Assembly (NCBI GenBank): GCA_964350445.1
Contig: CAYGKA010000014.1
Span: 1 to 64,000 of the forward strand
Source: Hwanghaeella sp964350445
Lineage (GTDB): Bacteria; Pseudomonadota; Alphaproteobacteria; UBA8366; Aestuariispiraceae
Direction of reading: 5' to 3'
Length of the DNA: 64,000 bases
Position numbers and translations under genes: made by a program. Below, piece by piece: positions 34,685-44,030 of this stretch. The notes beneath the pieces are model-generated. The model saw only the letters and a list, made by a program, of their open reading frames with translations. It ran no database searches and had not been told where the DNA came from. Every line of letters begins with the position of its first letter. Position 1 is the first letter of the stretch.

Positions 34685-36085
34685 TCAGTCCGTTTTCCGG
34701 CTGGCCTGGACTTCGATGTCCTGGGCCCGCAGCCAACCGGGTGAACCATCGGGCAGTTGATCCAAGGCGCGTTTCGCATGGCCCAGCGCGGCGTCCTTGC
34801 GGCCCTGGTGGATCGCTTCTTCCGCCTGCGCCAGGGATGCTTCCCCAAATTCGCCGCGTCGGCCGTGGACGGTTGCCAGAAGGCGCCATGCGCTGGACAT
34901 CCAGGGCTCGTACCGCAGCGCTTCGCGCAGCTGCTTTTCCGCTTCATCGTCGTAGTCCGGGTTATTCAGCTCAATCAAGGTTCGCGCCAAGCTTGAACGG
35001 ATCAGGGCCGACCATGGCAAGATTTCCAGCGCCGCCCGATAAGGCTCTATGGAATCCTCAAGCCGCGCGCCGTCGCGCAGGATGTCGCCCTTCAATTCCA
35101 GGAAGAACGGGTCGTCCGGATAGTCCGCAATCAATGAATCGATCGCAGCGACGGCTTCCTGCGTCTGACTTTCCTGCATCAGAGCTATGGACCGGGCATA
35201 TCTGGCCGGGACGCTTTTGTCTTCTTCGGGATAGAGTTGATAGGTCTGGTGCGGCGGCAGGATGAAGCCGCGCAACTTGGCGCGCATCCGGTCGTGCAGG
35301 ACCTGATAGCTCGGGTCCAGGTCCGTATTCTTGAACGGGGAGTTTTCCAAGTGATTTCGAATGAAGTCGACGCGGTCGCGGGACAAGGGGTGGGTTCGTG
35401 TGTAGGGGTTCGGGTTTTCCACGTATAGCTTCTCTTCACGGGTCAGAAGCTCCATGAATTCCAGCATGCCCTTTGTACTGATACCCGCTTGGTCCAGAAA
35501 GCCGACGGCGGCCTGGTCGGCCGACTGCTCGTTGGCGCGGGTATAGCTCAGGAACTGGCGCGTCCCGACCTGTGCGCCCAGCGCCAAAGCGGCGGCGGCG
35601 ACGTCACCTCTGCCGGAAAGAACCGCGGCGGGGATGCCAAGCAGCAGGGCGAGCAGGTTGGCGTTCTGCGCATCTGCGATGCCGTCGCCGAATCGTGCGA
35701 GATGTCCCCCTGTGATATGCCCGGTTTCGTGGGCCAGGACGCCGATGACCTCGCCGGGATCCTCCGCGCGCATCAGCAGGCCGGTATGGATGAAGATGCG
35801 TTGGCCGTTGGCCACAAAGGCGTTCAGGGCGGGGTCGTTGACCAGATGGATCTGTACGACGGTCGGATCCAGACCGGCGGCCTTGAAAATTGGGGCGGTA
35901 TAGACACGAATAGTGTTTTCAATCTCCGTATCCCGGATCAGGCTGGGCGCCCGACGCTGAGCGTCCGCGGAATCGATCGAAACCGCGAAAAAGACGGTGA
36001 TGACCGTTGCCAGGACCGATGACAGGGTGCAAATGCGGGGAACAACCGAAATTGGCCCAGGAAAGAAGAGGCGAAAGCCGCCCAT
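34685..36085 (-). CDS. BepA-like M48 metallopeptidase with TPR domain
   Basis: A 466-residue exported M48 protease. Hydrophobic segment at about 20-37 with a likely signal cleavage after SADAQ. HETGH lies at residues 119-123 with the downstream zinc Glu in ANEQSADQAAVGFL. THPLSRDRVDFIR follows, and the second half (about 300-450) is TPR-like. This matches BepA/YfgC, which assists outer-membrane protein assembly or degrades stalled ones. ATG 36085 overlaps the ATG of the divergent GGT gene; a longer frame to 36250 exists and cannot be excluded. The HETGH variant retains all catalytic residues. Confidence 0.9.
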   Translation of the reverse strand: MGGFRLFFPGPISVVPRICTLSSVLATVITVFFAVSIDSADAQRRAPSLIRDTEIENTIRVYTAPIFKAAGLDPTVVQIHLVNDPALNAFVANGQRIFIHTGLLMRAEDPGEVIGVLAHETGHITGGHLARFGDGIADAQNANLLALLLGIPAAVLSGRGDVAAAALALGAQVGTRQFLSYTRANEQSADQAAVGFLDQAGISTKGMLEFMELLTREEKLYVENPNPYTRTHPLSRDRVDFIRNHLENSPFKNTDLDPSYQVLHDRMRAKLRGFILPPHQTYQLYPEEDKSVPARYARSIALMQESQTQEAVAAIDSLIADYPDDPFFLELKGDILRDGARLEDSIEPYRAALEILPWSALIRSSLARTLIELNNPDYDDEAEKQLREALRYEPWMSSAWRLLATVHGRRGEFGEASLAQAEEAIHQGRKDAALGHAKRALDQLPDGSPGWLRAQDIEVQASRKTD

Positions 36086-37766
36086 GGCGAAATCCAGTAC
36101 AAGTGCCAGTAGAACAATGCGTCCCAGAAACTTAGTGTCGCTGCATGCGCTGATCAATCGGCAGTTTGGTGTTCCGGTCGTTCCGGGCTGGCTGAGACGC
36201 GGTCTCGGCGCCGCGGCGCTTGGTTCGGCGCTCCTGTTGTCTGGCTGCACGTCCAGTGAAGCGCCCGGATTGGGCCAATCGGGCTATGTGGGTGGGTTTT
36301 TCGGCGGCGTCGTTTCCGACGAACCGAACGCATCGCTTGCGGCGCGGGATATTCTGACGGTGGGCGGAAGCGCCGCCGATGCGGCGGTATCGCTGGGTTT
36401 CGCGTTGGGCGTTACTCTGCCGGCCCGTGCCGGTCTGGGCGCGCATGGCGTTTGCCTGGTGCACGATGCCAATCTAGGTGTGACGGAAGCGCTGGATTTC
36501 CTGCCGCCGAAAAGCCCGGCCGTTCAGCCCGGTTCGCCGGCTATGCCGACCTTCGCCCGCGGAATGGCCGCGCTTCATGCCCGATACGGCAGATTGACTT
36601 GGGGCAGCCTTATTTCCTCCGCGGAACAACTGTCGCGTTTGGGGCACAGGGCGTCCCGCGCGACCCGCAATGACCTGGAAGAGAAATGGCGGCGGATTGC
36701 CGCCGATCCCGTCGCCAGGGCCGCGCTAGGAACGCGGCAAGGCGCGGTCCCGGATGCGGTATCGAACTGGCAGCAGGTGGAACTTTCCAGCGTATTGGGC
36801 CAGCTGCGGTACCGGGGTGCGGGCGCGATACACAGCGGCACCATGCTGCGGGCAATATATGAGAGTTATCAAGACCTTGGGGCCGGGTTCAGCCTTGAGG
36901 CGTTTCAGAACTATGTGCCGGTCTGGCGTCGTCCGCTGAGCGTCGCGGCCGGTGGGCGCCGCGCTTATGTGACGCCGCCCCCATTTGACGGTGGGGTGCC
37001 GTTTGGACAGGCTTTCGGGTTGCTGATGTCAGCCGAGAGCGGGCCGCTCGCCGATGGCGCCGAGCGCAGCGCCGGCGTGGTGCGGGCCATGATTGCCGGC
37101 ATGGCGGATCGTGAAAAATGGTCCAACGCGGGAGAGATGACGGCCGAGCAGCTGGATGTTTTGCTTGGGGCGGAGCGTCTCAATGTCTTGGCGGAGAACC
37201 GGCAAGGGCCGACACAGGCAATACCCGGCCTGCCGCCGATCGACAGCGGGTCGACTGGGTTTGTCGTCGTCGACCGCGAAGGGCTGGCGGTTGCCTGTAC
37301 GATTGGTCTTACCGGGGGGGCCGGCATCGGCAAGATGCCGCGCGGTCTTGGGTTTTTCCCGGCACGGCAGCCGATGGCTGATTACTGGGGCACGCCCTTG
37401 ATCATCGCCAGCGACACGACTTTCCAAGTCTATTTGGCCGCCGCGGGCGACACAGGTGCGGCGGGCTTTGGGGCTTTGCTGACTTCCACGCTGCGCGCCT
37501 ACCGTGATGGGGCGGCGCTGGATGTGGCCATGAAAGAACCGCGCCTGACCTTCGCGCCGTCGGTCGGGGTAATCGTGGAATCGGATGCGCCCGAAAGTTA
37601 TGGGCAAGGCGGAGCGTCCCTTGGCCTTCCGGTCCGCCGCACCGCAGAACTTGGCCGTATCAATATGGTCTACTGTCCGTCGGGCCTGCCCGTCGAGCCG
37701 GAGTTGCGGCGATGCGCGGCGGCGACGGATCCGCGAGGCGCCGGGCTTTCCGCACTTGCCAATTGA
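36084..37766 (+). CDS. Gamma-glutamyltransferase-family lipoprotein
   Basis: A 560-residue protein of the GGT Ntn-hydrolase family. The N-terminus contains a lipobox, LSGC, near residue 52, suggesting a lipid-anchored protein. Family features include ILTVGGSAADAAVSLGFALGVTLPARAGLGAHG (about 93-125), PTFARGMAALHARYG and, at the expected catalytic site, residues 388-395 GGSTGFVV-like (Ser390-Thr391) followed by VVDREGLAVACT. The usual GGT site is T-T-H with the first Thr as nucleophile; here the aligned residue appears to be Ser, which needs alignment to settle. Start ATG 36084 overlaps the divergent protease start; ATG 36117 is an alternative. Confidence 0.8.
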   Translation: MAKSSTSASRTMRPRNLVSLHALINRQFGVPVVPGWLRRGLGAAALGSALLLSGCTSSEAPGLGQSGYVGGFFGGVVSDEPNASLAARDILTVGGSAADAAVSLGFALGVTLPARAGLGAHGVCLVHDANLGVTEALDFLPPKSPAVQPGSPAMPTFARGMAALHARYGRLTWGSLISSAEQLSRLGHRASRATRNDLEEKWRRIAADPVARAALGTRQGAVPDAVSNWQQVELSSVLGQLRYRGAGAIHSGTMLRAIYESYQDLGAGFSLEAFQNYVPVWRRPLSVAAGGRRAYVTPPPFDGGVPFGQAFGLLMSAESGPLADGAERSAGVVRAMIAGMADREKWSNAGEMTAEQLDVLLGAERLNVLAENRQGPTQAIPGLPPIDSGSTGFVVVDREGLAVACTIGLTGGAGIGKMPRGLGFFPARQPMADYWGTPLIIASDTTFQVYLAAAGDTGAAGFGALLTSTLRAYRDGAALDVAMKEPRLTFAPSVGVIVESDAPESYGQGGASLGLPVRRTAELGRINMVYCPSGLPVEPELRRCAAATDPRGAGLSALAN

Positions 37767-37845
37767 GCGGACAAATTTACGGGACGAATTGATCGGGCGC
37801 TGACCATGAATGCCGCCGCCGTCCCAGCGTAAGGGAGAGCATTGC

Positions 37846-39003
37846 GTGACTTTAAAAACGTCGTCGCGGGGGGACATCCCTCCGTTTATTGTGATGGAGG
37901 TGATGCGCGCCGCGGCGGAGCGTGAAGCGCAGGGCGCGCCTGTCTATCATTTGGAGGTCGGTCAGCCCGGAACCACGGCGCCGCAAGGCGTGATTCAGGC
38001 GGCCAAGGACGCGCTGGACAATCATCGGCTTGGATACACCGTGGCGCTTGGGATTCCCGAACTCCGCGCGGCGATCGTCGATCACTATGCCCGAGACTAT
38101 GGCGTTTCCGTTCCGCAAGACCGCATTGTGGTGACGACCGGCTCTTCCGGCGGATTTCTGCTGTCGTTTCTGGCCGCTTTCGACCAAGGCGACAAGGTGG
38201 CCTTGGTGGCGCCCGGCTATCCGTGCTACCGGCACATCCTGACGGCGCTGGGGATTGAGCCGGTTATCATAGAGACCAACAAGGAAGACAGATACCAGCC
38301 TTCACCCGCGCTTTTGGACAAGGCGTTGGCGGAGCACGGTCCGATCGACGGGTTGATCGTTGCCTCGCCCTCCAATCCGACGGGAACCATGCTGTCGAAG
38401 CAGGATATGGCGGCACTCGCGGATTATTGCGGTGACGCCGGCATTCGCTTGATTTCCGATGAAATCTATCAAGGCATCGCCTATGGGCGTGGCTTCGAAA
38501 CCGTGTTGGCCCATGCGGACCATGCGGTCGTCGTGAACAGTTTCTCCAAATATTTCTCGATGACGGGTTGGCGCCTGGGATGGCTCGTCCTGCCGGAAGA
38601 ACTGGTGCGTCCGGTTGAGTGCCTGGCCCAGAATCTTTTCATTTCGCCACCGACCTTGAGCCAAGTCGCCGCCGTGGCGGCCTTTGACTGCCGTGACGAG
38701 TTGGAGCGCAATATCGCCCGCTATGCCGTCAACCGAGATCTGCTGCTACAGGAACTGCCCGAAGCGGGTTTCAACGACCTCGCCCCAAGCGATGGCGCGT
38801 TCTACCTCTATGCCGATGTCGGGCACATGACCAATGACAGCCTTTCCTTCTGTAGTCGCATTCTGAAGGAAACGGGCGCCGCCGTGACACCGGGCTTGGA
38901 TTTCGACGAGGCGCGGGGCCGCCACACGATGCGGTTTTCCTTTTCGGGAACGACGGCGGAGGTTGCCGCGGCGGCCGATGCCCTGAAAGCCTGGCGGGCT
39001 TAA
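37846..39003 (+). CDS. Class I/II pyridoxal-phosphate aminotransferase
   Basis: A 385-residue fold-type I aminotransferase. The PLP Lys is Lys235 in SFSKYFSMTGWRLGW. Other marks are HLEVGQPGTTAPQG near residue 33, IVVTTGSSGGFLLSF (PLP phosphate region, near 90), SPSNPTGTMLS and ISDEIYQGIAYG, with the Arg of TMRFSFSG near the end. The amino donor/acceptor pair cannot be assigned; aspartate, aromatic or alanine-type transaminases share these features. Start GTG 37846 follows GGGAGAG. A strong terminator follows the gene. Confidence 0.9.
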   Translation: MTLKTSSRGDIPPFIVMEVMRAAAEREAQGAPVYHLEVGQPGTTAPQGVIQAAKDALDNHRLGYTVALGIPELRAAIVDHYARDYGVSVPQDRIVVTTGSSGGFLLSFLAAFDQGDKVALVAPGYPCYRHILTALGIEPVIIETNKEDRYQPSPALLDKALAEHGPIDGLIVASPSNPTGTMLSKQDMAALADYCGDAGIRLISDEIYQGIAYGRGFETVLAHADHAVVVNSFSKYFSMTGWRLGWLVLPEELVRPVECLAQNLFISPPTLSQVAAVAAFDCRDELERNIARYAVNRDLLLQELPEAGFNDLAPSDGAFYLYADVGHMTNDSLSFCSRILKETGAAVTPGLDFDEARGRHTMRFSFSGTTAEVAAAADALKAWRA

Positions 39004-39030
39004 AAGCTTCCTATTTCGAACAAGAAAAAA

Positions 39031-39056
39031 GCCCGGATGCGAGAGAGCATCCGGGC
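39031..39056. terminator. Bidirectional intrinsic terminator
   Basis: GCCCGGATGC (39031-39040) pairs perfectly with GCATCCGGGC (39047-39056) around a GAGAGA loop. A run of six A precedes it and five T follow it. It sits between the convergent aminotransferase gene and rne and should stop transcription both ways. Confidence 0.93.
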
Positions 39057-39079
39057 TTTTTCGTTCGTTGGGCCGTTGA

Positions 39080-41922
39080 TCAGGAACCGATCATCCGATT
39101 CCACCAGCCTTTGCGCTTCGGCTTGTTCGGATCGTCTTCTTCATCGGCTTCTTCATCGGCTTCTGCTTCGGCGTTGGCGTCGTTCGCCGCTTCCTCCACC
39201 GANNNNNNNNNNNNNNNNNNNNNNNNNNNNNNNNNNNNNNNNNNNNNNNNNNNNNNNNNNNNNNNNNNNNNNNNNNNNNNNNNNNNNNNNNNNNNNNNNN
39301 NNCTTCTTCATCGGCTTCTGCTTCGGCGTTGGCGTCGTTCGCCGCTTCCTCCACCGAAGGGGCCGGCGATGCGGATTCCCTCATTGCAGACGGGGTCGAG
39401 ACCGCCGCAGCAACCGGTTCGGCCGCCTTTTCGGCCTCAACCTTTGCTTCCGGTTCTGCCGTGGCCGCCGCTACTGCGGTTTCGGCTTCGGCCTCTACCG
39501 GTGCGGCATCGGTTGACGATGCGTTGGTTTCCTCAACCGTCTTGTCCGTTTCAGCCTCGGCGACCTTTTTGGCCGCGGCGGTTTTGCGGGGCCGGCGGAC
39601 GCGCTTCGGCTTGGCCGGGGCCTCTTCCTCGGTTGTCACGGCAGGCTGGTCGGTGGCTTGCTCCGCAATTTGCTCATCGGGAGCGACGGATTGGGCTTCT
39701 TCGCCACTCGCCTCCGCGGTCTCGGCTACGGTTTGTTCCTTGTCCGCACCGCGACGGCGGCGCGGGCTACGGCGGCGTCGGGGTTTGTCTTCCTTCACGT
39801 CGCCGCTCTCGGCCGTGCCGCCTTCTTCGCTAGCTTGGTCCGTTGCCGCGGCGATGTCGGCTGGTGTGGCGCCTGGTTCGCTTGAGTCGCTTTCGTCCGT
39901 CCTGCCTTCACCGGCGTCATCCGACCCGGATTCGGCGGCAACGGATTCCGTTCCCTGGGTATCGCCATCCTGATTCCGGCGCTTCCGACCACCACGACGG
40001 CCGCGTTTGCGCCGTTTGCGTTGGCCTTGTTCGGAGTCGCCTTCTCCAGCCGTCTGACGGTCGCCATCTTCACCCTGGTCGGCTGAATCGGCTTGTTCCG
40101 TCGGCTCGGCGTCGTCGTCATCGTCGGCGGAGGTCTCCTGCGACGCGTTCTGTTCCTCGTCGCCATCCTCAAAACGCCTCTTGCGGCGACGTCCCCGACC
40201 ACGGCGGCGGCTGGACCGGCCTTGCTCGTCCGACGTCTCTTCCACCGGGCGCTGCTCGGGAGCCGCAACCTGTTGCGGTTCGACGGCTTCTTCAGCATCT
40301 CCGGCTATGCGTGTCAGGATGAAATGCGGCGGAATGAATTCGTCATCGGTTTCGATGACGACGTGCATGCCGTAATTCTGCTCCATTTCACCCATCGTGG
40401 CGCGCTTGTGGTTCATGATGTAAAGCGCGACGCCCGATGGTACGCGTACGGTAATCTGGCGCGACCGGCGGCGCAGTCCTTCTTCTTCGATGGACCGCAA
40501 TACCCGCAACGCGGAAGATTCCGTCGACGGAATATTACCGACACCACCGCAAGTCGGGCATTGCGCCGTCATCGCTTCCAGCAAGCTCGGCCGCAAACGC
40601 TGCCGGGACATTTCCAGCAGACCGAAGGGGCTGATGCGTCCGACCTGGATACGGGCGCGGTCGCGCCGAAGCGCTTCCTTCAGCTTCCGTTCGACCGAAT
40701 GGTCGTTGCGGTTCTCTTCCATATCGATGAAGTCGATGACCACCAGTCCGGCAAGGTCGCGCAAGCGAAGTTGGCGGGCGATTTCCTCGGCAGCCTCAAG
40801 GTTTGTCTTATGCGCGGTTTCTTCGATATGCCGTTCGCGGGTGGCCCGGCCTGAGTTCACGTCGATCGCGACCAGGGCTTCCGTCTGATGCATGACGATG
40901 GAGCCGCCGGACCGAAGTTGGACGACCGGATCGAAAATCTGGTTCAACTGGCTCTCGACCTGGAACCTTTGGAACATCGGGACGTTCTGTTCGTCCTTGT
41001 AGGGCTGAACCTTCTTGGCGTGACTCGGGATCATCGCCTTCATGAAGTCCTTGGCGACGCGATAACCTTCCTCGCCCGCGACCAGGATTTCGTCGATATC
41101 CTTGGTGTAGAGATCCCGGATAGAGCGGCGAATCAGGTTCGCTTCCTCATGAATCAGGGCGGGGGCGGTCGATCCCAGCGTCGTGTCGCGGATCGTATCC
41201 CAGGTTCGCATCACGTATTCGTAATCGCGTTTGATTTCCGCCTTCGAACGTTCCTGGCCTGCGGTCCGCAGAATGACGGCCATGCCGTCGGGAATGCTCA
41301 GATCGGAAAGAACGCTCTTCAGGCGCTTGCGGTCCTGCGGGTTGGCGATTTTCCGGCTGACGCCGCCGCCACGCGAGGTGTTCGGCATCAACACGCAGTA
41401 CCGGCCGGCCAGCGATAGATAGGTGGTCAGCGCGGCGCCCTTGTTGCCGCGTTCTTCCTTGATCACCTGAACCAGCAGAACCTGCCGGCGTTTGATGACT
41501 TCCTGGATCTTGTATTGCCGTTTCAGGCGCGGGCGACGGCGCTTGGTCTCTTCCACGGCTTCGTCGGCGCCTTCAGTTCCGCCGACGACTTCGACACTGT
41601 CGCCGTCTTCGTCGTCTTCCTCGACGTCGATCGCGTCGTCGTCACCCTCGTCCTCTTCTTCAATACGGTCGGCGACCGGAATCCGGTAGTAGTCGGGGTG
41701 TATTTCGCTGAAGGCGAGGAAACCGTGACGGTTGCCGCCATATTCGACGAAAGCGGCCTGCAATGAAGGCTCTACCCTGGTTACTTTCGCCAGGTAGATA
41801 TTGCCTTTCAGTTGCTGCTTGGTCGCTGTTTCGTAATCGAATTCTTCAAGTCTATTACCATGTATCGCCACCACCCGTGTTTCTTCGGGATGCGTGGCGT
41901 CGATCAACATGCGTCGCGCCAT
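39080..41922 (-). CDS. rne: Ribonuclease E/G family protein (assembly gap inside)
   Basis: Main endoribonuclease for mRNA decay and rRNA/tRNA processing. The S1 domain starts near residue 38 and is split by an acidic insertion (about 85-125) typical of alphaproteobacteria. Catalytic Asp residues are in VAIDVNSGR and VIDFIDME. The zinc link is CPTCGG. The C-terminal third is acidic/Arg-rich and disordered, with RRRGRGRRRKRR. The true end reads KGWWNRMIGS with a stop at 39080-39082. A 100-N gap plus an adjacent 55-bp duplicate (39148-39202 and 39303-39357) breaks the frame. Deleting those 155 bp gives 2688 nt, exactly 896 codons, which restores a single 895-residue frame. Start ATG 41922 follows GGAG. 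Confidence 0.95.
39148..39357. repeat. 55-bp duplicate flanking a 100-N gap inside rne
   Basis: 39148-39202 and 39303-39357 are identical over 55 bp with 100 N between. The duplicate and the N run behave as an unmerged contig overlap: removing both restores the rne reading frame. The residues encoded on each side are the same stretch, SVEEAANDANAEAEADEE. Confidence 0.9.
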
Positions 41923-42580
41923 TAATTCTAACTCCGGCCACCATGACCCTGCGGTTTGAACCGGGGTGCTGGCGGCGACTATTGCTGGGAGATCCGGCTA
42001 GCACGAAGTCCGCACCATGCGGATCGCTTCGTTTTTCGCGTCCTGCGCAAGCATCGGCCACGCCGGATTTTTGGCGTCGGACGGTTTCTTGCAGGATCTC
42101 CACGGTTTCAATCATGTGTACGTTCACTTGTCTGTTCGCTACCAAAGGCAACGGCTTAGCGCCCATTCCGCAAGAACCCGAAAGCGGGCATCCACGAAAC
42201 AAGCTGCAAAACGCCATTGGATTGTTTCACCGGCGGCGGCGTGCCATCCCGGCAGCGTCAACAAAGGGAAATCCTCTCAGCGCGAACGGGATTGCGGCAC
42301 TACCGCATCAGGAACCCTTGGCGGCGTAGAGTCGCAAATAGAAACTAAACAAAGCGGACCGCTAGGAAAACCGATTTTTTCATAGTTATAACAGACTTAG
42401 TAGCATCGTCCCGGTTCGGGCGCCGCTCCGGCATCCCAACCGGGCTGGATGGGGTCATTCGCAATTGACAACCGCCTGACATATCCTAACTGCATGGGGG
42501 ATGCGGGAGCCGTTGAAGAAACTAGGGAATCCCGCCATAAACAGGTGCAGCGTTACCATAGCCGAATCGATTTGAGACGC
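41923..42580. other. Intergenic region between divergent rne and amidase genes
   Basis: About 660 bp with no supported gene. It contains the rne leader (long 5' UTRs that mediate autoregulation are known for rne in other bacteria) and the amidase promoter. No specific element was identified. An open frame on the plus strand continues back from the amidase gene to 42449 but shows no family features. Confidence 0.5.
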
Positions 42581-43861
42581 ATGTCAGCACCCATCCCAGC
42601 GCTGTTCCGGCGGTTCGCCGCCGCTATCGCCGTGGTTTTCGCGCTCATGGCGTTTGAACCGATGGCGTTTGAAACGTCTGCCCTCGCCCAAAGCAAAGTT
42701 CAGGATGTCAGGATCGGCGTTCATCAGGGGTTTACCCGCTTCGTGCTGGAACTTGATGCGTCCGCGCCTTACAGGCTGCTGACCCTGCGGGACCCTTACC
42801 GGGTGGTGATCGATTTGCCGGAAGTCAGCTGGCAAACCGGTGATGTTCCTTCCGGAACGGTCGGGAAGGGCGTGGTCGGCAAGTTTCGGTTCGGTCTGTT
42901 CCAACACGGTGTCAGCCGTTTCGTCATCGATTTACAGGAACCGGCCGTCGTAAAATCCCATTTTCGGCTGGATCCCGAGCCCGGGGCCGGTCATCGGCTG
43001 GTCGTCGATCTGTCCCCCAGCACCGATCAAGACTTTGCTGCCGCGATGGGGAGCGTGGAGTCTGATGATTGGGCTTCCCGTCAAACAGCGGTGGCGGCGG
43101 CGGCCGAGACGCAGCAACAGGCCGTGGTTCGCGCGCCGGTCAGGCCCTCCGTTGAGGTCGAGACACGATTGCGGACCATCGTGATCGATCCGGGGCATGG
43201 CGGCGTGGACCCCGGTGCAATCGGCGCTTCCGGCATTTACGAGAAGAAGATCACCCTGGCTTTCTCGGAGGATCTGCGCAATCGGCTGCAGGCGCTGGGG
43301 AAATATCGGGTCCTGACCACCAGGGACAGGGATATCTATATCCCGCTCCGAAAGCGGTACGAAGTCGCCCATCAGAACGAGGCGGATTTGTTCATTTCGA
43401 TCCATGCGGATGCGCACCATACACCCGATTTACGCGGTTTTTCGGTTTATACCTTGTCGGAGACGGCATCCGACAAGGAAGCGGCCGCCTTGGCCACGAA
43501 GGAAAACAAGTCCGATATTCTCGCCGGATACGACTTGTCCGAATACGACGATCAGACGTCCTTCATTTTGCTGGACCTCGCGCAGCGGAAGACGAGCGAG
43601 GCCTCCTGGCAATTTGCGCAATCGCTGGTCAAGAATGTCGGCAGCAACGTGACGCTACTGCGCCGTCCGCACCGGTTTGCCGGTTTTGCGGTCCTGAAAT
43701 CACCGACCGTGCCGTCGGTCCTTGTTGAACTCGGTTATCTGTCCAACCGGCTGGAAGAGAAGGATTTGCGCACGCCGGCCTATCGCGCGGGGCTCGCCGA
43801 TGCGATTATTCGGGCCATCGACATCTATTTCGAGCAACAGGACCGGCTCAGCCGTTCCTAG
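42581..43861 (+). CDS. amiC: N-acetylmuramoyl-L-alanine amidase (AMIN + Amidase_3)
   Basis: A 426-residue periplasmic cell-wall hydrolase. A signal peptide (about residues 1-37, ending ALAQ) is followed by an AMIN domain (about 40-150) for septal or peptidoglycan targeting. The zinc amidase domain lies at about 195-420, with ligands in DPGHGGVDPG (His206), the Glu of IYEKKITLAF, and His in SIHADAH; the catalytic Glu is in VELGYLSN. It cuts the stem peptide from glycan strands during daughter-cell separation. AmiC-type by domain order. Start ATG 42581 is preferred over an upstream in-frame start at 42449. PBP1A follows on the same strand. Confidence 0.92.
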   Translation: MSAPIPALFRRFAAAIAVVFALMAFEPMAFETSALAQSKVQDVRIGVHQGFTRFVLELDASAPYRLLTLRDPYRVVIDLPEVSWQTGDVPSGTVGKGVVGKFRFGLFQHGVSRFVIDLQEPAVVKSHFRLDPEPGAGHRLVVDLSPSTDQDFAAAMGSVESDDWASRQTAVAAAAETQQQAVVRAPVRPSVEVETRLRTIVIDPGHGGVDPGAIGASGIYEKKITLAFSEDLRNRLQALGKYRVLTTRDRDIYIPLRKRYEVAHQNEADLFISIHADAHHTPDLRGFSVYTLSETASDKEAAALATKENKSDILAGYDLSEYDDQTSFILLDLAQRKTSEASWQFAQSLVKNVGSNVTLLRRPHRFAGFAVLKSPTVPSVLVELGYLSNRLEEKDLRTPAYRAGLADAIIRAIDIYFEQQDRLSRS

Positions 43862-44030
43862 CCCCACAACAATTCGCTAATATCTGCTGCTGGTGTGGAT
43901 ATCGAACCGATTTTTGCCATATTTACGTGGCAAGGAGAGGGGGAGCGGATGTATACGCGCGCATGCCATGGCCTTCGCTCGCCAAACGGCTTAGCCTGCG
44001 TTGCAACGGTATGACTACATTGGGTGATAA

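Noticed and set aside
39091..39202. Alternative Lys/Thr-rich C-terminus of RNase E
   Set aside because: Arises only because 100 N plus a duplicate shift the frame; the frame ending KGWWNRMIGS is the family-typical end.
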